DNA of 64,000 bases from Bradyrhizobium canariense (GCF_018130465.1 NZ_JAFCKJ010000010.1:1-64000); one strand, 5' to 3'. Shown: positions 53,515 through 62,579, counted from the stretch's first letter. A program made the numbers and translations. The notes: generated from the letters alone by a model not told the origin.

Positions 53515-54327
53515 ATGACGATCGATTCCGATGTCGAACCGAAGGGAGGCCGCCCCGCATTCCGCCGGGCTAAAGAACGCTCATTCTGTTTCTTATACGT
53601 CGCATCGGTCGCGGTCGGTCTTTTGATCTGGCAGGCCGTGGCGCAAAATTATTCCAGCTTTGTGTTGGCTACGCCCTTGGGGGTGCTCTCGCGGCTCTAT
53701 GAGCTGATCGCGAGCGGCGAACTGCCGGTAGCACTAGCCGGGTCGCTGCGACACATGGCGCTCGGCTATGTTATCTCCTGCGCGATCGCAGTTCCCGTCG
53801 GTATGCTGATGGGGCGTGTGCGCTTCGTCCACGATCTGATCGATCCGATTGTGAATCTTATCTACGCAGTGCCGAGTGTCGCGTGGGCGCCTTTTATCAT
53901 GATCTGGTTCGGGCTTTATTTCGAAGCGCGCGTCGCGCTCGTCGTCATGATGTGTGTTTTCGATATGATCATCGTTATCGGCACAGGGGCCCGCAATGCC
54001 GACCGCAAGCTGCTCGACGTCGGGCGCTCCTTCGGTGCCACTGCATGGCAACGTATGCGTCTTGTGCTGTTACCGGAAAGCTTGCCCTTCCTGTTCACTG
54101 CGCTTCGTATCGGAGTCGTGCGCGCCGTCAATGCAATGATCACGGCGGAGCTGTTTTTGGCTGCGGTCAATCTCGGCTCGATCATGAAGCAGTCTGCGGT
54201 TCGCCTTGACAGCGCGGCCGTACTCGGCGTGCTGGTCCTTTTGTGCATGTTGGGGCTCGCGTTCCAGGAGATTTTGCTGCTCGTCGAGCGGCGCCTTTGT
54301 GTATGGCGCCCAAAGGCTTCGTCATGA
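53515..54327 (+). CDS. ABC permease, nitrate/sulfonate/taurine type (first)
   Basis: Inner-membrane protein of 270 residues with about six helices of the SsuC/TauC family. ATPLGVLSRLYELIASGELP near residues 53-72 is the typical N-terminal region; the EAA loop is LLDVGRSFGATAWQRMRLVLLPE. Pairs with the second permease at 54324, whose ATG overlaps its stop (ATGA). The start has AAGGTAG upstream. The 158 bases before it, after hyuB, may hold a separate promoter but none is clear. Confidence 0.92.
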   Translation: MTIDSDVEPKGGRPAFRRAKERSFCFLYVASVAVGLLIWQAVAQNYSSFVLATPLGVLSRLYELIASGELPVALAGSLRHMALGYVISCAIAVPVGMLMGRVRFVHDLIDPIVNLIYAVPSVAWAPFIMIWFGLYFEARVALVVMMCVFDMIIVIGTGARNADRKLLDVGRSFGATAWQRMRLVLLPESLPFLFTALRIGVVRAVNAMITAELFLAAVNLGSIMKQSAVRLDSAAVLGVLVLLCMLGLAFQEILLLVERRLCVWRPKASS

Positions 54328-55082
54328 AATCCCATCCGCGCCTCCTGAATCTTCTCGGTATCCTTCTGGTCCTGGTCCTCTGGCAGATGGCCGGGCAGCG
54401 CTTAGGGGACGCCCTGCTTGCCACGCCGGTGCAGGTGGGGCGCGCACTGGTTGAGACGCTTTCCGATGGGCTCGTTTGGGCCGGGCTATGGCGAATGATG
54501 TGGCAGATGATGATTGGCTACCTGCTCGCACTCGGTATCGGCGTGCCGCTCGGCATTGCAATGGGGCGCATTCCCTCGGTCGATGCGGTCGTGAAGCCAT
54601 GGGCCTCGATGTTCATTGTCGTCTCGGCGGCAGCGATCGTTCCGTTGTTCATTATCCTTATGGGGCGAGGCCTGTTGCTCAGTACGTCCATCGTCTTCGT
54701 GGTGACGGTCTGGTATGTTGTGATTGCTATCACCGAAGCGGCCCGATCGGTCTCGCCTCGCTTGCTCAACGTTGCGCATTCGTTTGCCGCCGACGATTTC
54801 AAACGCTTCCGCTATGTTATCCTGCCGGCGCTGCACCCTTACCTGATGATCGCGGCGCGCGTGGGCTTTGTGCACGCGCTGCGCGCCATCGTCACCGCCG
54901 AAATGTTTATCGGTGCAGACTATGGTGGCTTGCTCAACAATGCCGGCCTTGACCTGTCGACCGCTCCGCTCTTCGCGTTAATTGTCATTCTCATGATGGT
55001 TAGCATCTCAGCGACGAAACTGATGCGATGGATAGCCGACTATGCTGCGCCCTGGTACGCCAGTCGGACCCGCGATCGATGA
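54324..55082 (+). CDS. ABC permease, nitrate/sulfonate/taurine type (second)
   Basis: Second SsuC/TauC-type permease, 252 residues: LLATPVQVGRALVETLSDG, GYLLALGIGVPLGIAMGRIP and EAA loop LLNVAHSFAADDFKRFRYVILP. Its relation to the first permease suggests a heterodimeric channel. ATG 54324 is within the ATGA overlap with the upstream stop, with AAAGG seven bases before; longer in-frame starts exist but would deepen the overlap. Followed after 34 bases by the binding-protein gene. Confidence 0.9.
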   Translation: MKSHPRLLNLLGILLVLVLWQMAGQRLGDALLATPVQVGRALVETLSDGLVWAGLWRMMWQMMIGYLLALGIGVPLGIAMGRIPSVDAVVKPWASMFIVVSAAAIVPLFIILMGRGLLLSTSIVFVVTVWYVVIAITEAARSVSPRLLNVAHSFAADDFKRFRYVILPALHPYLMIAARVGFVHALRAIVTAEMFIGADYGGLLNNAGLDLSTAPLFALIVILMMVSISATKLMRWIADYAAPWYASRTRDR

Positions 55083-55116
55083 AGTTCATTCTCAGACAGC
55101 AACAGGAGATTGACTG

Positions 55117-56178
55117 ATGACGATGTTCGAGGTCATGAATCGGCGCAGCATCCTGCGTGCCGGTGTCGCTGCCGGCGCAGGTGGCTTGAGCATCATAACG
55201 CTTGGTCCGGTCTCTTCGTCCTTCGCACAAGCCGGGCGCGTGCTTAAAGTCAATACGCTGGCGTCGGCCGCCGCAGTGAACGTGCCGATGCAGGCAGGCT
55301 TGAAGAGTGAGCTTGCTAAGATACCGGGTTTCGCCTCGCCTGAAGTCCGGCCGACTCAGAAAATTCCTCAGATCGTGCAGGAAGTTATTGCGGGCGGCGC
55401 TGATCTCGGCGATGCCGACGTTGCCTCGACGCTGGCTGCGGCAGAGGCGGGAGCCGATCTCAAGATCATTGGCCTTTCCTATAGCAACACATCGCAGGTC
55501 GTGGTCGTCAACGCCGACAAGACCAAGAGCCTTGAAGAAGTGGCCGCCAAGGGCGGCACCATTGCCATCAACAGCATTGGCGATTTCATGTACGTCATGC
55601 TATTCGGCGCGCTCATCAAGCGAGGTATCGATCCGAAGAAGGTCAATTTCATCGAGATAGGCAGCTCGGGCGACCGCGCCCGTGCGCTCATTGGCGGTCG
55701 GGTCGACGCAGTACCTATGCATATCGAGCAAGCAGCCGAGCTAACGAGGCGCGGCAACTATCAGATTCTCGAGCGTCCCTGGCAGGAATATGGCAATTGG
55801 TTCAGCGCTGTCGTCATAACAAGCGGCAAATGGCTGGAGCGGGATGAGAACAAGGCTGCAGCCGTTGCCACCCTGAAAGCGATCCTCACTTCGTTTCGCA
55901 AGACGAATAAGGACTACGGATGGTACAAGGACCAACTCGGCAAATACGCCTCGTCGAAGGAATTGCGAGCCGCCGATGACGCATTCCTGAAGCCGGTATG
56001 GGAAACGCTGACGACCGAGATCGCGGCCTTTCCCGATCACATGCAGACCATGACGCCGGACGAGTTCGCCAAGATCATCCCGGCTTATAAGGAGGCGGGC
56101 GCGCTGAAGGGCACGATCGATCTAAATAAGCTCATCGACCGCACCTACCTCGAGCAAGCCAACAAAGAGCTTACCTGA
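55117..56178 (+). CDS. ABC substrate-binding protein, NitT/TauT type
   Basis: Periplasmic binding protein of 353 residues (NMT1/THI5-like, SsuA family). The N-terminus contains the twin-arginine stretch MNRRSILRAGVAAGAGG followed by a hydrophobic run ending SSSFAQA, so Tat export is likely. The mature part has IVQEVIAGGADLGDADVAS and INSIGDFMYVMLFGALIKRG. It probably captures the compound opened by the HyuAB enzyme or a related nitrogen compound. ATG 55117 has CAGGAG upstream. The gap to the ATPase is one base. Confidence 0.92.
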   Translation: MTMFEVMNRRSILRAGVAAGAGGLSIITLGPVSSSFAQAGRVLKVNTLASAAAVNVPMQAGLKSELAKIPGFASPEVRPTQKIPQIVQEVIAGGADLGDADVASTLAAAEAGADLKIIGLSYSNTSQVVVVNADKTKSLEEVAAKGGTIAINSIGDFMYVMLFGALIKRGIDPKKVNFIEIGSSGDRARALIGGRVDAVPMHIEQAAELTRRGNYQILERPWQEYGNWFSAVVITSGKWLERDENKAAAVATLKAILTSFRKTNKDYGWYKDQLGKYASSKELRAADDAFLKPVWETLTTEIAAFPDHMQTMTPDEFAKIIPAYKEAGALKGTIDLNKLIDRTYLEQANKELT

Positions 56179-56179
56179 C

Positions 56180-56935
56180 ATGGCTCATCTCAATGTATCG
56201 AGCATTTGTAAATCGTTCGAAAATACCCCGGTCCTGCTCGATCAGTCTCTGGAAGTACAGGAAGGTGAGTTCGTCGCTCTCCTTGGTCCGTCCGGCTGCG
56301 GCAAATCCACTTTGCTACAGATCATCAACGGTTTGGTCCCGGCAGATCGTGGCACGGTCGTGCTCGACGGTAAGGACATCACGGGCAAGACGGGCGCCGG
56401 TCGTGGCATGGTGTTTCAGGGAGCCGATCTGTTTCCCTGGCGTACAGCTTTGGAGAACGTGGCCTTCGGGCTCGAGGTGATGGGCGTCGGCAAGTCTGAG
56501 CGGCTGAAACAGGCTTCCCATTATCTAAACCTCGTCGGCCTGCGCGGCTTCGAAAATGCCTGGCCGCATCAGCTATCCGGCGGTATGCAGCAGCGCGTCG
56601 GCATCGCCCGCGCTTTTTGTATTCGTCCGAGTCTGTTGCTGATGGATGAACCGTTCGGCGCACTCGACGTTCAGACCCGCGACGTCCTGCAGGACGAATT
56701 GGTGCGCATCTGGGAGGCGGAGCGCAAGATGGTGCTGTTCGTCACCCATGGCATCGAAGAGGCGCTCTATCTGGCCGATCGCATCCTGGTGTTCAGCAAG
56801 CGCCCTGCCCACGTGCTGCGTGAACTGGTCGTGCCGTACGAGCGGCCGCGCCACGAAAGCATGAAACTCGATCCTCTATTCCTCCAATTACGGCGCGAGA
56901 TATCCGATCTCCTGCGGCATGACATGAATGCGTAG
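56180..56935 (+). CDS. ABC ATPase, nitrate/sulfonate/taurine type
   Basis: ATPase of 251 residues: Walker A GPSGCGKSTLLQII (near 36-49), Q-loop MVFQGADLFPWRT, signature LSGGMQQRVGIARAF, Walker B LLLMDEPFGALDVQTR and H-loop VTHGIEEALYLADRI. The FGALD wording is typical of SsuB/TauB. It energises the two permeases upstream and starts one base after the binding-protein stop. Confidence 0.94.
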   Translation: MAHLNVSSICKSFENTPVLLDQSLEVQEGEFVALLGPSGCGKSTLLQIINGLVPADRGTVVLDGKDITGKTGAGRGMVFQGADLFPWRTALENVAFGLEVMGVGKSERLKQASHYLNLVGLRGFENAWPHQLSGGMQQRVGIARAFCIRPSLLLMDEPFGALDVQTRDVLQDELVRIWEAERKMVLFVTHGIEEALYLADRILVFSKRPAHVLRELVVPYERPRHESMKLDPLFLQLRREISDLLRHDMNA

Positions 56936-56941
56936 GCTCCG

Positions 56942-58357
56942 ATGAACGATCATACTGCCGTAGCACCGAGCATTGGGCGCAACATTGCTGCTATTCTTGC
57001 CGGTTTGTCGTATGACGATTTGCGTGACGACGTCGTGCGCACCACCAAGCTCTTCACGCTCGACACGCTGGGCGTCATCGCTGGCGCCGCCAAGGCGCCG
57101 GGCATGGCCGAATTGGTGTCCGCGCTGACGGCGTGGGAAAGCAGCGGCAAGGCCACGCTCCTGCTCAACTCAAGCACCGTCAATCCGGTTACCGCGGCTC
57201 TCGCCAACGGCGCCGCCGCCCACAGCCTCGATTTTGACGATCAGCATGATCCCGCGCGCGTTCACGTGTTCTGCGTCGTGCTCCCAGCAGTGCTGGCGGC
57301 AATTGAGGCCCAAGACGAGCCGACGACGGGCCGGCAATTTATCACCGCTGTCACGCTAGGCGTCGAGTTGTTCTGTCGTCTTGGCCTTGCCTGTTACAAT
57401 TCGCTGGGCAAGGGCTGGCATCCGACCACCGCGTTGGGATCGATTGCCGCTGCGGCGGCTGCCGCCAAGGTGTTCGGGCTGGATGCCGAACGCACCTTGC
57501 ATGCGATGGGGCTTGCCTTCGTCCAGCTGAGCGGCACGACCCAGTTCATCGCCGATGGTGCGCTCGCCAAGCGTATCGGGCCGGGCTTTGCTTCGCGCTC
57601 CGGCTTGCTGGCTGCGCATCTGGCGGCCAATGGCATCACCGGCCCCTGGCGGTTCCTCGAAGGCGAAGCGGGATTGTTCCAGCTGTACGAGCGCGGTGAA
57701 GTGAGATCCGAGATATTGACAAATGGACTCGGCACAGACTGGCGCATGCGCGATCTTAGCATGAAGCCTTATCCGTGCTGCCGCTGTGTTCACACCACGA
57801 TCCAGCTTGCTCTCGATGTACGCGCGCAAGGGATCAACGGCGACGATATCACCAGCGGCACCATCGAATTAAGCGAGGTGAACACCAAGATCGTCGGCGC
57901 GAATTTCGATCGCGGGCATCCGAATCCGGTAGTGCACGCTCAGTTCAATGCCGCCTATGCCTTTGCTGCGGCTTTGACGGATGGCAAAGTCGAGATTGCG
58001 ACTTTCGCACCGAATCGCATCCGCGCTGCGGATGTCGCATTTGCCACGCTAGTGCAGACGGTCGCCGCCGCAGATATAGAGTCCACCGCTATCGCTCCGG
58101 CTCGCGTGCGGCTGCACCTTCGGGATGGACGCATCATTGCGGAGGAGCGCCGGGCCATGAAAGGCTCACCGGACGAGCCGATGAGCGAGGCGGAAGTATT
58201 CGCCAAGTTCAGATCCTGCGTGCAATGGGGCTTCGATGCGGATGACAGCAGGATCGCCGCGCTCCAGCAGGCGCTGATGCAACTCGACGGGCTTGGCGAT
58301 GCGCGTGAGATTGTGCATTTGTTTCTGCGGTGCCGACCCGGAGCCCTAGCCGCATGA
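56942..58357 (+). CDS. MmgE/PrpD family protein
   Basis: Protein of 471 residues in the MmgE/PrpD fold, which includes 2-methylcitrate dehydratase, aconitate-type decarboxylases and immune-responsive gene 1. LFTLDTLGVIAGAAKAPGMA, NGAAAHSLDFDDQHDPARVH (catalytic-loop region near residue 95), RIGPGFASRSGLLAAHLAANG and SMKPYPCCRCVHTTIQLALD are family landmarks. In these enzymes the HSLDFDD segment carries active-site residues. It likely eliminates water or CO2 from, or otherwise modifies, a hydroxy or carboxylic acid released upstream. Starts six bases after the ATPase stop; its own stop overlaps the next start. Confidence 0.9.
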   Translation: MNDHTAVAPSIGRNIAAILAGLSYDDLRDDVVRTTKLFTLDTLGVIAGAAKAPGMAELVSALTAWESSGKATLLLNSSTVNPVTAALANGAAAHSLDFDDQHDPARVHVFCVVLPAVLAAIEAQDEPTTGRQFITAVTLGVELFCRLGLACYNSLGKGWHPTTALGSIAAAAAAAKVFGLDAERTLHAMGLAFVQLSGTTQFIADGALAKRIGPGFASRSGLLAAHLAANGITGPWRFLEGEAGLFQLYERGEVRSEILTNGLGTDWRMRDLSMKPYPCCRCVHTTIQLALDVRAQGINGDDITSGTIELSEVNTKIVGANFDRGHPNPVVHAQFNAAYAFAAALTDGKVEIATFAPNRIRAADVAFATLVQTVAAADIESTAIAPARVRLHLRDGRIIAEERRAMKGSPDEPMSEAEVFAKFRSCVQWGFDADDSRIAALQQALMQLDGLGDAREIVHLFLRCRPGALAA

Positions 58358-59457
58358 CCGACGTGACCGACCTGATCGGGACTTCCCTCGACGCACTTGA
58401 CACGCCGTCGCTGATTGTCGATCTCGACGTCATGGAGCGCAACGTCGCGCGGATCGTCGATGCGTGCGCTGCCGGTGGCGTTAGCTGGCGTCCACACTGC
58501 AAGAGCCACAAATCCCCTGACGTCGCTCGTCTGCAAATCGCCGCGGGCGCGATGGGGATCACCTGCGCCAAACTTTCCGAAGCCGAGATGCTGGTTGATG
58601 CCGGCATCCCCGACATCCTGATTGCCAACCAAATCGTTGGCCCGATCAAGCTCAACCGCCTGATGAGACTGCGCAGCCGGGCCGACATCGCAGTGGCGGT
58701 CGACAGCATAGAAAATGTCACGCAGTTGGCCCGCGCGGCGAATGCGTCCGGTGTACGGCTGCGGGTCCTTATTGAGGTCGACACGGGCACGGCGCGCGCG
58801 GGCGTGCTGCCGGGCGAACCAGTGCTGGCCCTCGCACGCGTCATTGGGGGATTCGGTTCACTTGATCTTGCGGGGCTGATGACATGGGAAGGCCACACTA
58901 CCCGGATTGTCGATCCGGGAGAGAAGCGTCGGGCCATCGAGCAGGCGGTAGGCGCGGTAGTCGCGAGCGCTCAACTCTGTCGCGACGCTGGTATTTCAAC
59001 TAAGATAGTGAGCTGCGGCGGTACCGGCACCTTTGAGACGTCAACGATGATTTCGGGTATCACGGAGATTCAGGCGGGAGGCGGCATCTTCGGCGATGTG
59101 CGCTATCGTACAATCTATAACGTGCCGGTGGAATATGCACTGACGGTGCTCTCTACCGTGACCAGTCGGCCGACGCCGACGCGCATAATCGCCGATGCCG
59201 GCAAGAAGGCCATGAGCACGGATGCGGGCATGCCGCTCCCGCTAGATGTGCCAGATGTCAAACGTGTCGGTTTCTCGGCCGAGCATGCCAGGATCGAGCT
59301 CAACGCACCGCACGCCGCGCCGCTTATCGGCGAGCACATTCGTTTCGTTGTTGGCTATGCCGACACGACGATGCATCTCCACAGCGAGATTTTCGCCGTT
59401 CGCGGAAGACGGATCGAACACGTCTGGCCCATCCCTGCCGCGGCGCGCTTGCGCTGA
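58354..59457 (+). CDS. D-threonine aldolase-like PLP enzyme (DSD1/alanine racemase N-terminal fold)
   Basis: Fold type III PLP enzyme of 367 residues. DTPSLIVDLDVMERNVARIV opens the barrel, the PLP Lys is in WRPHCKSHKSPDVARLQ (about residue 50), GLMTWEGHT and ADAGKKAMSTD follow, and the C-terminal metal-binding DTTMHLHSEIFAVR resembles the His/Cys site of D-serine dehydratase and D-threonine aldolase, although His occupies the usual Cys place. A retro-aldol or dehydration of a D-hydroxyamino acid is likely. Its ATG at 58354 overlaps the MmgE/PrpD stop (ATGA). Last gene of the operon from 49623. Confidence 0.9.
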   Translation: MTDVTDLIGTSLDALDTPSLIVDLDVMERNVARIVDACAAGGVSWRPHCKSHKSPDVARLQIAAGAMGITCAKLSEAEMLVDAGIPDILIANQIVGPIKLNRLMRLRSRADIAVAVDSIENVTQLARAANASGVRLRVLIEVDTGTARAGVLPGEPVLALARVIGGFGSLDLAGLMTWEGHTTRIVDPGEKRRAIEQAVGAVVASAQLCRDAGISTKIVSCGGTGTFETSTMISGITEIQAGGGIFGDVRYRTIYNVPVEYALTVLSTVTSRPTPTRIIADAGKKAMSTDAGMPLPLDVPDVKRVGFSAEHARIELNAPHAAPLIGEHIRFVVGYADTTMHLHSEIFAVRGRRIEHVWPIPAAARLR

Positions 59458-59534
59458 AACGTGCTGCCCCAAACGTCGTTCGCAAACGGCGGTCGGTTTT
59501 CGGCGAGCAACGCGGCCAGACCTGGAAGCGTTGT

Positions 59535-60935
59535 TCAAGGGTAGATCTTGCCCGGATTCATGATCCCGTTGGGGTCGAGCGCCTGCTTGATCGCCTTCAT
59601 TAACGCGACGCCCTCGCCGTGCTCGGTCTCCATGTGAACGATCTTATGAACCCCGACGCCGTGCTCGCCGGAGCAGGTACCGCCCATGCCGATCGCCCGC
59701 CGCGCGGTGCGGAAGGCAAGCGCTTCGGCACGCGCGGTCTCGTCCGCATCCTTGGGATCGAACAGGATGCCGAGATGGAAATTGCCGTCACCGACATGGC
59801 CGACGATCGGTGCGGTCAGCCCGGAGGCAACGATATCGGCCTTGGTCTCAAGCAGGCAGGCCGGTAAAGCCGAGATCGGCACGCAGGCGTCCGTGCCCAT
59901 GTTGTTCTTGCCTGGGCTAAGCGCCATTACCGACTGGTAAGAATTGTGGCGCGCCTTCCAGAGGCGATTGCGGTCTTCGGGGCGCTCGGCGAACTGGAAT
60001 TCACCGCCGCCTTGATCCGCGGTGATCGCCTGCATCAGCTCGACCTCCTCCTGCACGCCGGCCGGCGTGCCGTGGAATTCGAGGAACAGCGTCGGCGTCT
60101 CGACATAGTCGAGCTTGGAGTAGCGGATCGCGGCGCGCATCTGCACCTCGTCGAGCAGCTCAACGCGCGCCATCTTCAGATTGGACTGGAGCGCCGCCAC
60201 GACAGCGGCGACCGCGCCCTCAAGCGAACGGAACTGGCAGACCGCGGCCACGATGGTCTCCGGCAGACCATAGAGCTTGAGCTGGATTTCGGTGATGACG
60301 CCGAGCGTGCCTTCGCTGCCGACATAAAGGTGCGTGAGATCGAGACCGGCGGAGGATTTTCGCGCGCGGCTGCCGGTGCGCACGATGCGGCCGTCGGGCG
60401 TGACCACGGTGAGGCCGAGAATGTTCTCGCGCATGGTGCCGTAGCGCACCGCATTGGTGCCGGAGGCGCGCGTCGAGGCCATGCCGCCAATCGAGGCATT
60501 GGCGCCGGGATCAACCGGGAAGAACAATCCAGTGTCGCGAATCTCCGCGTTCAGGGCCTCCCGCGTCACACCGGCCTGTACGCGGCAATCGAGGGCATCG
60601 GGCGAGACATCCAAAATCTTGTCGAAGCGGCTCATATCCAGCGAAACGCCGCCGGCGAGCGCGGCGAGTTGGCCCTCGAGCGAGGACCCCGCGCCGAACG
60701 GCGTCACCGGCACAAGGCGCTGGTTGCACAGCGCGAGGATGAAGGCGACCTCTTCGTTGGTCTCGGGGAAAGCGACAAGATCGGGGACGCCGACGGCTGG
60801 CAGGCCCTCGCCATGGCTGTGCTGCTCAAGCACCGCCTGCACCGCCGTGACGCGCGCATCGAGGCGCTCGACGAGCCCCGTCTTGACCTCGGCGATGGTC
60901 CCGGGCGCCGGGCGCGACAGGGCATGGGCGTTCAT
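59535..60935 (-). CDS. FAD-linked 2-hydroxyacid dehydrogenase (GlcD/D-lactate dehydrogenase-like)
   Basis: Flavoprotein of 466 residues in the VAO/PCMH family. PFGAGSSLEGQLAALAGGVS (about residues 78-97) binds FAD, PGANASIGGMASTRASGTNA and YVGSEGTLGVITEIQLKLY follow, and the C-terminal catalytic region has HVGDGNFHLGILFD and the closing GEHGVGVHK / DPNGIMNPGKIYP signature. Members oxidise D-lactate, glycolate or D-2-hydroxyglutarate and feed electrons to a quinone or cytochrome c. A link to HglS 20 kb away (D-2-hydroxyglutarate) is conceivable but its immediate partners are DhaKL, suggesting a C3/C4 hydroxy compound. ATG 60935 follows AAGGAGG. Confidence 0.9.
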   Translation of the reverse strand: MNAHALSRPAPGTIAEVKTGLVERLDARVTAVQAVLEQHSHGEGLPAVGVPDLVAFPETNEEVAFILALCNQRLVPVTPFGAGSSLEGQLAALAGGVSLDMSRFDKILDVSPDALDCRVQAGVTREALNAEIRDTGLFFPVDPGANASIGGMASTRASGTNAVRYGTMRENILGLTVVTPDGRIVRTGSRARKSSAGLDLTHLYVGSEGTLGVITEIQLKLYGLPETIVAAVCQFRSLEGAVAAVVAALQSNLKMARVELLDEVQMRAAIRYSKLDYVETPTLFLEFHGTPAGVQEEVELMQAITADQGGGEFQFAERPEDRNRLWKARHNSYQSVMALSPGKNNMGTDACVPISALPACLLETKADIVASGLTAPIVGHVGDGNFHLGILFDPKDADETARAEALAFRTARRAIGMGGTCSGEHGVGVHKIVHMETEHGEGVALMKAIKQALDPNGIMNPGKIYP

Positions 60936-60986
60936 ATCGGCCTCCTTTTTCTCCCTGCCTCCATCTGCACGACGGTGGCGTGCCTT

Positions 60987-61592
60987 TCAAGCTGCGACGG
61001 CATTTAGCAGGTGCGAAAAGGCGAGCATGCCGGGATCGTCGAGCCCGATGGTGCGCTCGCCGAACATGCGGGCGCGGCCGAGCTTGTTCGGCCGCTCGCG
61101 GTACATCGCGAGCGTTTCACGGGCGGCGTTCTGCGCGGCTTCAGAAGCCTCGTCCCGCGTCCGGCACGCATCGAGCGCAACTGCGACCGCATCGATCATG
61201 TCGACGACGGTCTTGTCGCCGAGCCTCGCGCCACCGCGCGCCATCATCTGATCGCGGACCGAGGCCAGCAGCGGCGCTAGCTCGTCCCAGCCGATCTCGC
61301 TGCGCCCCTTGGTCGCCTTGGCAAGCGTCATCATCGCGACCGTCACCAGCGTTCCCAGACTGGAACCGGTGCCGCTGGCGCATGCCTTGGCGCAGGCCTG
61401 AAACACGTTGCCAATGTCCGTTTCCTGATCGGGAATGGCGTTGGCAACGCTCTCGAACAGGCGACGCAGCATGACACCGGTGTCGCCGTCGCCGATCTTT
61501 CCGTCGGCAGCATTGAGATCGCCCTGCGCAAGCGCAGCTGCCTCCTTTGCCCGGTCCGCGGCGTGGCGTAAATGATTTGCCGTGATCGCCAC
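60987..61592 (-). CDS. dhaL: Dihydroxyacetone kinase subunit DhaL
   Basis: ADP/ATP-binding subunit of 201 residues. The Mg-nucleotide loop is ADGKIGDGDTGVMLRRLFE (about residues 29-47) with its conserved Asp residues, then GTGSSLGTLVTVAMMTLAKA and DAVAVALDACRT. In ATP-dependent systems DhaL carries the nucleotide for phosphorylation of the ketone bound to DhaK. GTG 61592 is preceded by GGAGGGTGTGAC and lies one base after the DhaK stop. It comes before the flavoprotein gene on the same strand, spacing about 50 bases. Confidence 0.9.
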   Translation of the reverse strand: MAITANHLRHAADRAKEAAALAQGDLNAADGKIGDGDTGVMLRRLFESVANAIPDQETDIGNVFQACAKACASGTGSSLGTLVTVAMMTLAKATKGRSEIGWDELAPLLASVRDQMMARGGARLGDKTVVDMIDAVAVALDACRTRDEASEAAQNAARETLAMYRERPNKLGRARMFGERTIGLDDPGMLAFSHLLNAVAA

Positions 61593-61593
61593 G

Positions 61594-62579
61594 TCACACC
61601 CTCCAGAACGGGCAGGCGCAGGGCGCGGCCAACAGCTCTTCGCGCTCGGCATCGAGGTGGATCATGCTGATCGACAGCCCCGCCATCTCCATCGAGGTCA
61701 CGTAATGCCCGACCAGCGGACGCATGATGGTCAGACCCTCCTTCTTCAGAAGCGCGACGACGCGGCGATAGACGATGAACAGCTCCTCCAGCGGCGTCGC
61801 ACCGAGGCTGTTGACCAGCACAGAGACGCGCTCCGATTTGTGAGCGACGGGGTCCGCGAGCAAGCGCCGCACCATCTCGTCGGCGATCTCGTCGGCCGGA
61901 CGCAGCTTATCGCGCCAGATGCCGGGCTCGCCATGGATGCCCATGCCCATCTCGATCTCGTCGGCGCCCAATTCAAAAGTCGGCTTCGCTGCGCTGGGAA
62001 TCTGGCAGGGCGACAGCGCAACGCCAATCGTGCGGCAGGCATCGACGGCGGCTTGCGCCGCGGCGGTGACTTCAGCGAGACCCGCGCCGGTATCGGCCTT
62101 GCGCCCGCGATCTTATAGGCATAAATGATACCCGCGACGCCGCGACGCTTGGCGCTGTCCTCCGGCGCGGCCGAAGCGATGTCGTCGGTGCCGCGCACGG
62201 TCGTGGTCTCGATGCCGTCCATCTCGACCATCTCGCCGGCGAGGTCGAAATTCATGCGGTCGCCGCCGTAATTGCCGTAGAGCCGCAGCACACCAGAGCC
62301 GCCATCGGCGCCGCGGATCGCCTGAATGCAGGAATCGACGGAAGGACCCGCGAACACGTCGCCGATGGCGCAGGTATCGAGCAGGCCATCGCCGACATAG
62401 CCGGTGAACAGCGGCAAATGGCCAGAGCCGCCCCCGGAGACGATGCCGACCTTGCCCCTCTTCGTCCCGCTCGCGCGGCGGATGACGCGCCCCTCCTGCA
62501 CCAGTGAGGGATGGGCGGCGACGAGGCCCGCAAGCATCTCGTCGACGAAGACATCGGGTGAATTCATCAGTTTCTTCAT
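61594..62579 (-). pseudogene. dhaK: Dihydroxyacetone kinase subunit DhaK, frameshifted
   Basis: The N-terminal part (from ATG 62579, SD GGAG) reads GKVGIVSGGGSGHLPLFTGY and GVLRLYGNYGGDRMNFDLAG, then AGIIYAYKIAGA, after which the frame is lost near 62107. The correct continuation KADTGAGLAEVTAAAQ and FELGADEIEMGMGIHGEPGI lies in another frame and runs to the stop at 61594. That part includes the substrate-binding His of GIHGEPG. Adding one base near 62107 restores 328 residues, the normal DhaK length. All other positions look intact, so a recent mutation or an assembly error is likely. Related kinases act on dihydroxyacetone or erythrulose. Confidence 0.82.

Noticed and set aside
59535-60935. 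Assignment of the flavoprotein as the D-2-hydroxyglutarate dehydrogenase completing the HglS route
   Set aside because: The family fits, but it is 20 kb away in another operon with DhaKL, so the link is only possible, not supported.
59946-61007. Plus-strand frame of 353 codons over the FAD-linked dehydrogenase
   Set aside because: Antisense to a gene with complete FAD and catalytic motifs; no ribosome site.
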